From Brugia malayi (taxonomy: Eukaryota; Nematoda; Chromadorea; Rhabditida; Onchocercidae): a stretch of 64,000 nucleotides of DNA. This document shows positions 36,091 through 48,929 of the stretch, in pieces. Below the pieces are notes generated by a model. The model made no database searches. It worked only from the letters and a program-made list of their open reading frames with translations, and was not told the origin of the DNA. The DNA lies in NCBI RefSeq assembly GCF_000002995.4, contig NW_025062478.1, positions 2,394,001-2,458,000 on the forward strand, read 5' to 3'. Each line of letters begins with the position of its first letter. The stretch's first letter is position 1. The position numbers were made by a program, and so were the translations under genes.

Positions 36091-37843
36091 ATGGGTGAAC
36101 CAGCAAACTTAACACATATAACAATATGGATGAGAATTAAGGGTGTATTTTGTTGTATGTTTATTTTACTCTCTGCAATATTAAGTTCAATGTATTTTCT
36201 TATACCACTTCTACCTTTAATGTTTTTTAATCATACATTATGGAGGCGAATAATTGATCGACTTATTGGCTTTTGGATATTTATGCCATGTGTAAGTATT
36301 ATTATTTATTTATTTACTTATTATTATTTATTTATTTACTTATTTTTTGTTTATCTATTATTATTTATTTATTTACTTATTTTTTGTTTATCTATTATTA
36401 TTTATTTATTTACTTATTTTTTGTTTATCTACTATTATTTATTTATTTACTTATTTTTTGTTTATCTATTATTATTATTTATTTATTTACCTATTTTTTG
36501 TTTATCTATTATTATTTATTTATTTACTTATTTTTTGTTTATCTATTATTATTTATTTATTTACTTATTTTTTGTTTATCTATTATTATTTATTTATTTA
36601 CTTATTTTTTGTTTATCTACTATTATTTATTTATTTACTTATTTTTTGTTTATCTATTATTATTATTTATTTATTTACTTATTTTTTGTTTATCTATTAT
36701 TATTTATTTATTTACTTATTTTTTGTTTATCTATTATTATTTATTTATTTACTTATTTTTTGTTTATCTATTATTATTATTTATTTATTTACTTATTTTT
36801 TGTTTATCTATTATTATTTATTTATTTACTTATTTTTTGTTTATCTATTATTATTTATTTATTTACTTATTTTTTGTTTATCTATTATTATTTATTTATT
36901 TACTTATTTTTTGTTTATCTACTATTACTTATTTATTTGCTTATTTTTTGCTTATCTATTATTATTTATTTATTTACTTATTTTTTGTTTATCTATTATT
37001 ATTTATTTATTTACTTATTTTTTGTTTATTTTTTTCCTTCTCTCTCTCTCTTTTTTTTTCTAGTTTTTCATTTAAATCATAGAGTTTAGTTGAAAGAAAA
37101 AAGAACAAAATTAATTGAAATAAATGTATTAAATTTGATTATTTATTACTTTCTCTTTGTTCCATCTAAAAATAAATTTTTTCTTTTCTTTTTTTCTTTA
37201 GAATTATCAATAATTCAATCAGATTTATTGAACTGATTTCAAAAAAAAAAAAAGAAAACAAAAGATAATGAAAATTATTGGTTTTTTTTTTTTTTTCTCC
37301 TTAAAAATAAAATATTCTTTTAGCGCTTATATTTATTCGATTTTTTTTTCTTTTTTGTTTATTAATACAATTATGATTGAATGATTTCTAATCTTTTTAA
37401 TTAATTTCACTTCATTTGTACCTTTTATTTAAAAATTTTTTAAAATAAATTATGAATTATTATTATTGTCATAAAAAAAAAAAAAAAAGAAAAAAAGAAA
37501 AAATGAGAGATAAATTATGATAAAAGAATGATTTTTGTGTGTTTTTTTTTTTTTTATATTTCATATCAAATATTTTTCAAATTTTAGGGTCTTATTGAAA
37601 TATTTTTTGGCGCACGTGTAACCGTATCCGGTATGAAAATTGATCATAGTGAACCGGCATTAATTATAATGAATCATCGAACATGTTTAGATTGGTTATT
37701 TTTTTGGAATGCTTTAATTCGAATAGATCCTTGGCTTTTAACTTCACAAAAAATATCTTTAAAAGTTTGTTTATATACATGTTTTTTTTTTTAATTTTAA
37801 CAACTATACTTTATTGAATAATTTGTTTAAATTTAAGGTTTTG

Positions 37844-37876
<33 letters not shown>

Positions 37877-40175
37877 CACTTTAAAGTGTATTAATTTTTA
37901 TAATTTATTATTATATTAATCTTTACTAATATGTCTTATTAAATTTTTAATAATTGAATTCATTATTGAATAATATGAAATATGTCATGTTAGATTACTA
38001 AATCAATTAATTCTATAATCAGTTTAAAGGTTTTTCGTTTCTTTCTTTTTCTCTCCCTCTCCCTCTCCCTCTCTCTCTCTCTCTCTGTTTCGTATCTTAT
38101 TAACCTAAAAATTAATAAATAAAAATTATCAAAAATTGAAATTGATGATAAGAAAGATTAAAATGCTATGCTATCAAATTTATTAACAGGCAATAGTACG
38201 TCATTTACCTGGTGCTGGTTGGGCTATGGCATCAAATGCTTATTTATTTCTAACACGACGTTTTGACAAAGATCAAGCACATATTGAAGAGATGATCGAA
38301 TATTATGCTAATTCAAAACATGCTTATCAGGTAAATAATGATTAATTAATTTTTATCAAAATTATCAATTATTGAAGTGAGAAAAAAAAAATCGAAATAT
38401 TAGCATTAATTATTATTTAATAGCTAATTCTAATTTTTATTTTAATTTTTGACAATTAAAATGAAAACGAATAATTTTAATATTTACATTTTAATCTTTT
38501 TTTTAAAAAAAAATATATATATATATATTAATTATTTCATTATATTATTTGTATATTTTTAGTTGCTTCTTTTTCCTGAAGGAACTGATAAAGATTTTGG
38601 AGCAACTGAAAGAAGTCGACGATATGCTCTAAAACAAGGTTTAATTCATTATAATTATGTGCTTCATCCTCGAACGACAGGATTTATAGCATTGCTAAGA
38701 AAAATGCGACAAGGTTAATTATGTAATTTTTTCAAATTGCATAAAATTAGATTAATTTTAAAATAGTTTCTTTAAAAAAAAAAATAAAAGTAAGAGGGAA
38801 AAAAAAAATTAGAAATACATTTTTTTTTATTTCATTTTATATATTAAAATTCATAAATTCTTGCATTTTTTACTTTATATTTTTACCAAAAGATTAACTT
38901 TTCGATTGATTGATTGATTGATCGATTGATTGATTTTTTTTTTTTTGATTATGATTAAAATGGAAATTATTTTAGTAGGATATATAAAAACTATATATGA
39001 TGTAACAGTTGCATATGCTGATACAATTGTACAATCTGAATTTGAACTATTCTCGAATGGTTCATGTCCAAAGAATATTCATTTTTATGTGAGTAAAATT
39101 GATATCAATAATTTACCTAAAAATGATGATCAATTAACTGCACAATGGCTTACAAATTGTTGGAAAGCAAAAGAGGAAAAACTTGCACAATTTTATCATT
39201 CTGACGATGCACAATATCGAACTTTTAAAATTGATTCAAATTATGATAAAATTTTTGGTGTAAGTTTTCTTTTTTTTTTATTACTATAATAGTATATAAT
39301 TCTAAACCTAAATGTTTGCTTATTTATCAAATTCAAGTATTTAATGTTTGATTTAGAATTTAAATTTTATAGCATAATTATAAGTTTGAAATTGAAATAT
39401 TACAATTTTTAGGCATAAAAGAGAAGTGAATAGATAGTTAATTTTGTTATCATTAAATGTGATCAAATTTCAATATCATAATTTATATGTATGAAACAAA
39501 AATGGATAGATAGTTAATTTTGCTATAATTAAATATAATAAAAGATAAATTTGAAAATTTTTCTTTTGAAATTTCATTTTTACTGATATGATAATGATAT
39601 TATTTAACAGCTAACAGCTAAATCTATTATGGTTTATGGTGCTGTTGTAATATTTTGGGTATTTACATCAATATTTTTAATATATGCATTCTTCTCTTAT
39701 CCTTCACAATATTTATTAGTAATATTGACAGTTGCAATTTTTTTTGGTTCTCAATTTTTATTTGGTGGCTTTGAACATGTTGCAATTCAAGTGGCTAAAT
39801 ATACTTCACATTATACTCATAGGTAAGTTAATAATTTATAGGTAATTTGTTTATTTTGATTTTTCTTTATTAATAATTTATTTTTGTTGATAAAAACTAT
39901 GATAGTATTATTTTTCTATCTATTGTTTTTTATCATTACTTTGTATCTTTCTAATAATACCTGATTTGTTTGTAAAAATAAACAAGTAAATAAATTGCAT
40001 TCATTGATAATTAAATATTTACAGGTATGAAAAGACAAAACAGGAACATATAGCATTATCATCAGGCCTTTCATTATCATCATCATCATCACCATCGTTG
40101 TTATCATCATTATCATCGTCATCATCATCATCATCATCATCACTATTATTATCTGAAGAATTGCTCAAAAAATAA
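36091..40175 (+). CDS. LCLAT1-like lysophospholipid acyltransferase 2 (tandem paralogue)
   Basis: Seven exons: 36091-36291, 37588-37764, 38190-38330, 38563-38713, 38976-39259, 39611-39822, 40025-40175; 1317 nt, 438 aa. Block I reads NHRTCLDW (H97-x4-D102) and block III LFPEGTD (about 176-182), both with their catalytic residues, plus VLHPRTTGF. Hydrophobic segments at about 20-50 and near 330-370 (MVYGAVVIFWVFTSIF, YLLVILTVAIFFGSQFLF) indicate ER membrane insertion. The first intron, the intron before the FPEGT block, the phase-1 intron after MRQ, and the intron before the C-terminal membrane exon sit where they do in the upstream paralogue, showing tandem duplication. Distinctive: intron 1 is filled by a 19-copy minisatellite, and the last exon encodes a Ser-rich tail from a (TCA)n microsatellite. 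The acceptor of exon 5 could shift by one codon (TTTAG or TAG). Confidence 0.88.
36297..37033. repeat. Minisatellite of 34-37 bp, 19 copies, in intron 1 of acyltransferase 2
   Basis: Unit pattern ATTATTTATTTATTTACTTA then TTTTTTGTTTATCT, with 3-base length variants (an extra ATT). I count 19 copies of the TTTTTTGTTTATC core, nearly identical, so homogenisation is recent. The unit has no stop codon in any forward frame, which creates three long spurious hydrophobic open frames. Confidence 0.9.
39961..40013. repeat. 52-bp direct repeat, copy A (intron 6)
   Basis: Begins CTGATTTGTTTGTAAAAATA and ends GCATTCATTGATAATTA. A near-identical copy lies at 40731-40783, 770 bp downstream, so the last exon of acyltransferase 2 sits between the two copies. 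Confidence 0.7.
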
Positions 40176-40730
40176 TTGTAAATATCATTTGATTATTATC
40201 TACCTATTTTTTTTTTATTTTTTAAACTCATTTATGTTTTCTTTTTTTAAATTATTGATTTCGTATTGATTTTATATCATTTTCCTGTGTTCTCGAAGAA
40301 AGGCATAATCAGGATGGAAATAACCTGAATTGAGTTTTTTTTTTTTGCGATTAAATTAGAGAAATACAAATTTGTTGTTTACAATGAAATTGTTAATATA
40401 ATTGATTACAAAAATCCCGGTGATATAGTGATAAGATACTGATATACTTATATACTGGTTAATGATAAAATAGTAAATATATGAATTTATGCAAAATTAT
40501 TAAGATATTTCCATCTTTTCATGTTGATTTTTCATTTATCATTGCAAAAGTATTTGAAAATTTAATTTCCATTTTTTATTTTTTTTTTTTTTTTTTTTTG
40601 TTTTCATTTGTATATATTAATACTAAAGCATTTTGCATCAATTATGATGCTTTTTTCTTCTTTTAATGCATATTTTCATATGTTTGTTTGATTATACGTT
40701 TTGATTTTATTATTATTAATTTTTCACCTT

Positions 40731-40783
40731 CTGATTTGTTTGTAAAAATAAATAAATAAATAAATTGCATTCATTGATAATTA
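40731..40783. repeat. 52-bp direct repeat, copy B (3' flank)
   Basis: Second copy of the 39961-40013 block, with AATAAATAAATAAATAAA in place of the variable middle. The AATAAA series could also serve as a poly(A) signal for acyltransferase 2, though it is 570 bases past the stop. Confidence 0.65.
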
Positions 40784-41191
40784 GTTTCATATACTATAAT
40801 GATATATGTCATGAATATAAATTCAAACTCTTGTAGAAATTTTGAATTTACTAGCTTATCAAAAGTTTGCTAATCAAAATTTTATCATAAGTTTTATCTT
40901 TTTACTTTTTTATTTTATTTTATCCTATTTTTGACAGAATTTCACACATATTAAAGTTGATAAAAGGTAAATTTGTAATGGTATAAATGATTTAGTATTT
41001 TTTGCATAATTAATTTTCATTCTTTTATTTCATATTAATTTAGTATTTTGAATTGTCTGAAAAATTGAAAATAATCATTAAATGCAGCGTAAATTTTTTG
41101 CAATTATTCAATAACAAATATTGTTTTCTTAGATGTTTCGAATTTAACCTAAAATAGTTTTGATAAAGTGCTTTCATAATTTCAATTTCAA

Positions 41192-41497
41192 CTTTTTTTC
41201 TTTAAAAATTAATCGAGTATTTAGCTAAATTTAGTTCTCTATTTTGAATAATACTTTATGCTTGTTTTAATTTAAATTTGATCCAATTCATTGAAGTAAT
41301 AATAAGGTAATATTGTACTAAATCGTGATTAATTAGAGATTATCTTCATAATTTTCATTTCTTTTTTTTTTTTTTTTTTTATAAGATTAATCGAATAATT
41401 AGCTAAATTTAATTGTTTCTTTAAATAATACTTTATGCTTGTTTTAATTTAAATTTGGATCAATCCAATGAAGTAATAATATGGAAATATTATAATA
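41192..41497. repeat. Diverged direct duplication, ~175 bp period
   Basis: Both copies share TTAGCTAAATTTA, AATAATACTTTATGCTTG, TTTTAATTTAAATTTG and TGAAGTAATAAT in the same order and spacing, with substitutions between. Confidence 0.6.
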
Positions 41498-41760
41498 GTA
41501 ATTCATAATTATTTATCGAATCATTTATTTATATAATTTTGTAAGTAATAAGATTAACAATTTGAATAATCGTAAATTTCTGTTGGCTATAAGTAAATTA
41601 ATTTCTACTTTGGCTATAACCAAATTAAAATATTACTTTGGTATTTCATCGTTTAAAATGATAAGCAGAAAAAAAAAAGAAATTAAAAGAAAGCCAATAA
41701 AGTCAATAATTACTTTTACAGATTACTTTTGAAGTATTTAAATTTTTACACAGCTTTGAA

Positions 41761-41791
<31 letters not shown>

Positions 41792-42356
41792 CACTGTAAA
41801 CAAATCTGTTTATACACATTGAACATTACGTTGATTTACAATTAAATTCTATGAATTTGAATATTTCAAAAAATAAATATCAAATATTTGATTTAATCGA
41901 GGAAAAAAAAAGTGGAAAAGGGATGACAAAGAATTTGGAAAAAATATCAGAAAAGAAAAGAAGACACAAAAATTTCAAAGAATTTAAAATTGGTTTTTAC
42001 TTTATACAAACTTTTCAAAAAATTTGTTTTTTAATGTGAACTGTTAATTTTGTTTATTTTTGATGGTAGTTAACAATTTAATTATATTTATCATCCTCGA
42101 ATTTAATTTGAAATGATCGATTATCTTTGCTGATAAATTTCATCCATTAAATTCAATGGCTCATTTCTTCAATTTCCTTTTCTTCCTTTATTTTTGCAAA
42201 ATTTTTTATTAAAAAAGAAATTTGAAAAAGAAATTTATATAAATTGAAATCTTTGTAAATAATTAATCATTAATGCGACAATAATCGATTGCTTTTTGCT
42301 TGATGAAAAATGATATTTGTTTTTTTTTTTTAATTTTTATTTTTTGGAAATATTGT

Positions 42357-42600
42357 AAAGTAATGAATTAGTAAAGTAACACTGGAAAGTAATGAATTAT
42401 TAAAGTAACATTGTAAAGTAATGAATTACTAAAGTAACACTGTAAAGTAATGAATAAGTAAAGTAACACTGGAAAGTAATGAATTATTAAAGTAACATTG
42501 TAAAGTAATGAATTATTAAAGTAACACTGTAAAGTAATGAAATAGTAAAGTAACACTGTAAAGTAATGAATTAGTGAAGTAACATTGTAAAGTAATAATA
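42357..42600. repeat. 29-bp minisatellite, 8 copies
   Basis: Unit AAAGTAATGAATTAGTAAAG then TAACACTGG/T, eight consecutive copies with one to four substitutions each, then a partial ninth. The minus-strand 84-codon frame across it is a by-product of the repeat. Confidence 0.85.
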
Positions 42601-44205
42601 ATAGCTTAAAAATATCATCCATTGTAAATTAAAAATTTTCTTATCACAAATTTAGATTAAATAAATATTAAATGAAATTTAAAACCAAAGAAAAAAAAGT
42701 AGCTTATAAAATATTTATTAAAAAATGAAATGATGCTATATCGATTTGTCTTAATTCAAATGTCATATTAAAATTTCATCCTAAAATATTGCAAAAAAAA
42801 AATTATTCGAATATTTTTTTTTATTACAAATATATATTTTTATTAGTATTATTAAGATATTCTTGCATTATTGTTGATTAATTTATTATATTATCATATT
42901 TGTTAGTAACTATTTTTACAAATTAATTTATTTTTCAACAAATATTTCAAATTATCATTATGCAATATTGTGAGTGATATGTGATAAGATATTATCAATA
43001 TTATCACTGCTAATGAAAACGTATAAATTTGAGTTCTTTCAAGAGAAATATTAATAATTGTTTATTATTATTATTATTTTAAAAATATTTATAATTGTTC
43101 ATCCATACAAAAATTAATTCTTTTCTAATTATAAACAAATTTATCAGTAAATTAATGAGAAAACAAAAAGAAATATATGAAATTTTATGTTTATATGAAA
43201 GAATGAAACTATAATGAATAATATTAATTGGAAATGATTGATTTAAATTTGTATCAATCGATAAATATTATATAGTTTGAAAATAGATAACTAAAATATT
43301 TCTTTTTTAAATTTATCAAAATTATCATTGGTTAAATGATAATTATACTTTATCATCTTCTCTTTTTTCTTTCCATTTTTCATTTCTTCATTTTTTTTTT
43401 TTTATTCTAATCAGTTGTTATTATTAATTAAAATATTAATTTTATTCTTAATTAAATTATTAAATATTAAATAATAACAAAAAAAAAAAAAAAAAAAAAA
43501 CAACAACAGAAATGTTCATTTAGGATTGACTAAATATTCATTTATTGTAAATGATAAAAATTATATTTTCTAATTTTTCTTTTCTTTTTTTTTTTTTTTA
43601 AAAAAAAATTTTTTCAACAAAATAAATATTTTTGCTTCTTAAATTTTAAAATGTAATTTTCTTCTTTTTTTATTTTATTTTTCATTTTTTTTTTTCTTTC
43701 CTTCTCTTCCACATTTCAACTAAAATTCATTTTAATTTTTTTTTTTACTACCATTCACATCATCAATAGGTAATGTTATTGTAATTCAATCTTTCCTTTC
43801 ATTTTTCTCTCTTTTTTCCTTCCTTTCAAATTTTTTATTTACAACAAATAAAATTTATGCAAAAAAAAAAAAAAAAAAAAAGAAAAATGGTTGTAATTTG
43901 TATATATATGTATTCTATTACAACGTTTTTTTTTTTTTTTTTGTTATAATTTTTCATCTAAATATTTTCACTTACTTTACACAAAGTAATATTAACATTA
44001 AAATTAATTATATTAACAATATATTAATGATATTTTTGTTTAAATTTAAACTTTAAAGTTTAAATATATATATATATGAACAAATCATAAAAAAGTTATA
44101 AATAAAATTGTTTTTTTTTATTTTTTAATTTTAATATACAAAATTTTAACATAGGTATTTTAATTGTTTTATTTATTCATATATAATTTTCAAACAAATA
44201 TTTCT

Positions 44206-44241
<36 letters not shown>

Positions 44242-45169
44242 CCTTTCTCCCTCTCCCTTTCTTCACTTTCCTTTTTATAGTAATAGAGGAATTACATAAT
44301 GATAAAATGAATATATCACTAAGTGATAACATATATTAAGTAATGATAATGATATGCTTATCATTAAATAACAATATGATATGTTTATTTATCTAAAATT
44401 AAACGAAATAATTTTTTCATAAAATTTAAACTTCATTTTTATAATTAATATTTTAAATTAAAAGCTGTATACCAATCATAAATATCAATCAATCTTTCCT
44501 ACTGATATTATCACTGATTTCTTTATCACCTATTTCCTCTCTCAAAAACCTTCTTTTAATAATATACATTTGGAAATTTATTGTTAGTTGGTTGATTGCT
44601 ATATCTTTTATAAAGTCCCTTTTCCCTCCCTCTCTCTCTCTCTCTTTCTCTCCGTCCCTCTCTCTCTCTCCGTTTTCTTCTTTCATTGTTTATTTTGTTT
44701 ACTTACAACTTAAGCAAACTTTCATAATCTTTCTTCTATCATTGATCCATAAGAATTTACTTCATTATAGGCCATATTCTTTTATAATCTCTCTATTATC
44801 TCTCTCTCTCATATAATCATCATTTTTTCAAAACTTTATCGCTTATCATTATCATTCTTATCACTATCACTATCATTATCATTATCATTATAAATAATCT
44901 CCATAATCCTTTTATATCACTATCACTAATCAATAATATTATACTAATAATAATGAATGATAATAATTAGTAAATTAATAAATAAGGTAAAAAATTACAC
45001 AATTCTTTCTTTCTTTCTTTTTCTTTTTTTTTTTCCTCTCTCTTTTTTATTAATTTAAAATTGAAAAAAGCAAAAATATATTTATGTAAAAAGGAGAAAA
45101 AAAAAAAAAAAAAAAGCTAATTATTATCTTTTTATAGGTTCATTTAATCTCTCTCTCTCCCTCTCTCTT

Positions 45170-45200
<31 letters not shown>

Positions 45201-45879
45201 TGCTTACCTGAGAAGTAATTATTAAATGATTTTTTACCTTTCAAAGTAATAAATATAATTTCATTTCTTCTAAAAATTTAATCAAAAATTTTCAGCATTT
45301 TTCCACTAAATTTCAATCAAATTATACCTTTTTTTCTCTTCTTTTTCATTTTTTTTTTTTTATTTCAAAAAAAAAAAAATTACAAAATCATTTCAAATAT
45401 TTTTTTCTTATTTGTTTAATTTTTTCTGGATTTAATCTTTTTTTTTTTTCTAATTTTTTCAATTTTTCCCTCTTTCTATTCATTATTACAACGATAATAT
45501 AAAAAAATTCGGAGAGAGAGAGAGAGAGGGAGGGAGAGAGAGAGGGAGAGAGAGAGAGAAGGAGGGAGGGAGAGAGAGAATGCGTACGCATAATATTGTT
45601 TAAATGATATTATCATTGTTTGACATGTACTGTTCAAAAATTTAAATTTGTCAATTACTGGCGGGAATTTGTGAGATAATAAAAAAGAGAGAGAGAGGGA
45701 GAGGGAGAGGGAAAGAGGAAGAGACAAAGACTGACAATAGAGAGAGACAAAGAAAAAAAAGAGAAAGGTGCCATTTACAACTATATCGACACCCAGTACT
45801 ACGACTGCTTATAGCACTACTATTACTGACCACTACGACGACTACCACTATGTCATCACCTTGCCAGCATGCAACTGCA

Positions 45880-46262
45880 GTCTGCAGTATCATCATCACG
45901 CAATTGCAGTATCATTGCCACGCAATTGCAGTATCATTGCCACGCAATTGCAGTATCATTACCACGCTGGTGCAGTATTATCATCACGCAGCACGCAACT
46001 GCAGTATCCTTTTGCATCATTTCAATATTGTAAAATTATTGTGTCACTATAACTGTAATTCTGCAACTGCAACTATAACTCCGTAACTGCAGTCATAACT
46101 TTGAACTGCGATTATAGCCATGCAGCTGCAGTTTAACCATGCAACTGCAACTTAATCATGCAACTGCAATTATAACTATGCAATCGCAACTGTAACTATG
46201 CAACTGCAACAAGAATTCTGCATTTGCAGTTACAAATTTTGCAACTGCAACTGCAACCATAA
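45880..46262. repeat. CTGCAR/GCAATTGCAG minisatellite pair, GC-rich for this region
   Basis: 45880-46010: 22-23 bp units around CACGCAATTGCAGTATCATT, about five copies. 46050-46262: 18-20 bp units around ATGCAACTGCAACTATAACT, about ten degenerate copies. Both centre on GCARYTGCA, so they probably share an origin. Plus-strand open frames over it are repeat by-products. Confidence 0.75.
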
Positions 46263-48055
46263 TTTTATTGGATGCAGTCAATGATACGATTATTTTGTTT
46301 AATGTAATTTTAATTAATTACGCAACATTTTTTCTTTTTCCTCAATTTGTGATAATTTATTTATTCAATAATATTTTTAGTATAAGATAAATTGATTGAT
46401 TAATAAATGAAAATGTAAACTTAGAAATATTACATTTTATTGCTATTACAACGATTTGATATTTATGTGAATGAAAAGAAGGCAAATTGCAATTCAGATT
46501 GGTTGTAAAATTTTTGAAAATTAAATATCCTAACTGACTAGCCAACCATCATATTCTAAAAGTGTATAAATTCATTGAAAAGATCAGTGTACATTTCATA
46601 GAATTAATTCTCATCTAATCCACTTAATATATCCATCGATTAGTTATATCAAATTTTTTACATTGAATTTTATTTAAGTTTACTTTTCTCTTTTTTCTTT
46701 TCTTTTCTTTCATATGTTGTTATTAATTTAAATTTAATTCATTTACATTCCATTAATTTTTTCATTACTTCCATACTTTCATTTTCTTTTTTTTTCATTT
46801 TCAATTTTGTTTGTTTTGTTTTCTTCATTTCATTTAGTTCAGTTATGATTTAAAAAAAAAAAAAAAGTTTATTCTTCCATTATATTTCATACAATTGCAA
46901 ATATTTGTAATTAAAAATTTATTTACATAATTTGAATGATATTGATTGTTAGCTAATTATTGATTTATTATAAATAAAATTAGCATTATGAATTATTTTA
47001 ATTATTAAAGATATTTTATTTATTGACTTATTGATTTATTATAAATTACACATTAGCTTTTATACATTTATTTGTGGTATTATTTTAGACAAAAAAAAAA
47101 AAAAAATACAAATGATAGTATTTTTTATCTTTTTTTTTCTTGGTATGTCAGATTTTGCCGAATATTTAAATTTTTCTTGTTTTCTTTTTTCTTACTCTCT
47201 TTTTTTTCATTTGTCCCCCTTTCCCTCCCTCTCCCTCTCCCTCTCCCTCTCTCTCTTTCTCTTTCTTTCTTTGCTTTTCTCTGTCTTTCTCTATTCCATT
47301 TTTTAAATTATCCCAAAAATGAAATGATCCATCGAATGACATTTCAACGAGATTTTCTACCATTTATCTTCTTCCTTCATTCATCTTTTTCATTTTTCAC
47401 TTTTTTCTTTTTTTTTTTTTAAACAACCATTTTATTACGTCGAATATTTTTACAAACACATATATATATTTCAGATATTTTTGAGATTAAAATTATAATT
47501 TTCAAAAATTGATCATATAATTTGCATTTTAAATTAAGCCACTGTTAACATTGCAAAATGCTAATTATGCTAATAAATATTTGACATTTTTGAATGACAA
47601 AAGAAAAAAAAAAAAAAAGAAAGAAAATTTTTGAAATGAAAAATTAAAGAATTTTTTGAATAATTTGCAAATGTTAGCTTATTCAAAAGTTAAAAAAAAA
47701 AAAAAAAAGATTTGTACATTTTACTCAATTATATTTTACTGTATTTCAGATTGATTTGTTTGATAAAAGAGATTTTTTTTTTTTTTTAAATTTAAATTTA
47801 ATTGATAGAAAAAGATTTTTTTTTTTTTTTTAATAAATCAGAGCGAATGTAATAAATATTTATAAGAGAAAAGAGAAAGGAAAGATAGAAGAAAGGATAA
47901 GATTTGATTGATGATACGTTGAAATTTGAATACTTTTTCGTCTTCTCCTTCTTTTTTTTTTTAGCATTAATTTCTATTTTACATTACTAATTGAGAAGTT
48001 AAATTTTACTTTCTCATTTATTCATTTTTTATTTTTCTCTAAAGAAAAAAGAATA

Positions 48056-48057
48056 TG

Positions 48058-48103
<46 letters not shown>

Positions 48104-48104
48104 G
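48056..48104. repeat. (ATA)n microsatellite
   Basis: Uninterrupted trinucleotide run of about 15 repeats in AT-rich non-coding DNA. Confidence 0.85.
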
Positions 48105-48873
48105 ACTATCATCTTAATATTTAGCTTTTAAAAATTTTTTTTAAAAATTGAAAATTTCTAAATTATCATTTTTATTTATTTATTTATTTTTTTTGTTTTT
48201 CTAACAAAAATTTCATTCTAATTTTATTTTCACTCCACTTTTTCAAATGCAATATTTGATATAGCTTAGATAAACATAAAAGAAAAAAAAAATTTTTTTT
48301 TTTTTTTAATTTTAAGTTTAATCTTTTTTTTTTTTTTCTTTTTGTTATTAACATTCTATTTGATAAATGATGCATAATTAATGATTTTTTTACAAATTTT
48401 TTGATTCATTCATTTCATTTTATTAAATTTGCAAAAATTTTTTGATTGCTATAACTTTTCCTACTAACTTTTTACCTTATAAGCTAGAATAATTTTTATC
48501 TTAAATTTTGCAATTAAAATCAAACGAGGAGTGAAAGATTTTTAGATAAATAATTAAATGAAATGAAAAGTATTTAACTTATTTAATGCTAATAAATTCA
48601 CTTATATAATACTTATGCTATTAATCTAGGAGAAAAAAAGAAAGAAATGAAAAGAAATCATTGTAATATTCATAAGTAAACATAAATAATCATAAGTAAA
48701 CATAATTAATCACAAGTAAACATAAACAATCATAAGTTTATTTTTTTTTTTTTTAAAAAAAAAAAGAAAGAATTAAGTAAATAATATCAAATATCGGATT
48801 TTGTCGCATCATTAACAGTAATAAATGCGATTATAAAGTGAAGGTTTTATCGAATAGCGATTATTGGAGAAGT

Positions 48874-48929
48874 TTAGAAATGGTGAAATTTAATCCGTTC
48901 CTCTTCATCGATCATCCTGTCATTGTCAT
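48874..48929 (-). CDS. Candidate orphan terminal exon (minus strand)
   Basis: On the minus strand an excellent acceptor (TTCATTTCAG) is followed by 56 nt that in phase 2 read DNDRMIDEEERIKFHHF and a TAA stop. The local base composition is much less AT-rich than its flanks, as in the confirmed exons. No matching upstream exon was found before 58 kb, so the partner exons are unknown and this could be chance. Confidence 0.25.

Larger units (their letters stand above)
40176..48873. other. Gene-empty, repeat-rich stretch of about 8.7 kb
   Basis: Over 80% A+T by eye. Contents in order: the 52-bp repeat copy, a ~175 bp duplication (41192-41325 and 41367-41497), a 29-bp minisatellite (42357-42600), many poly-T/poly-A runs, (CT)n or (GA)n tracts (44212-44250, 44626-44670, 45147-45200, 45512-45580, 45686-45760, 47218-47275), TGCAAC/CTGCAG minisatellites (45880-46260) and (ATA)n (48056-48104). 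I find no exon with splice sites and plausible protein sequence. Confidence 0.5.

Noticed and set aside
36273..37082. Two or three overlapping open frames of 238-338 codons rich in Ile/Leu/Tyr/Phe
   Set aside because: They arise from the stop-free 34-37 bp minisatellite inside intron 1 of acyltransferase 2; splice sites at 36291 and 37588 and homology to the paralogue exclude them from the mature protein.
42368..42622. 84-codon minus-strand frame
   Set aside because: It is the translation of the 29-bp minisatellite.
45768..46086. Overlapping plus-strand frames of 78-94 codons
   Set aside because: They are by-products of the GCAATTGCAG minisatellite and have no splice or family support.
44489..47422. 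Ser/Leu/Pro or Arg/Glu-rich frames on both strands
   Set aside because: They come from (CT)n/(GA)n microsatellites read in different frames.
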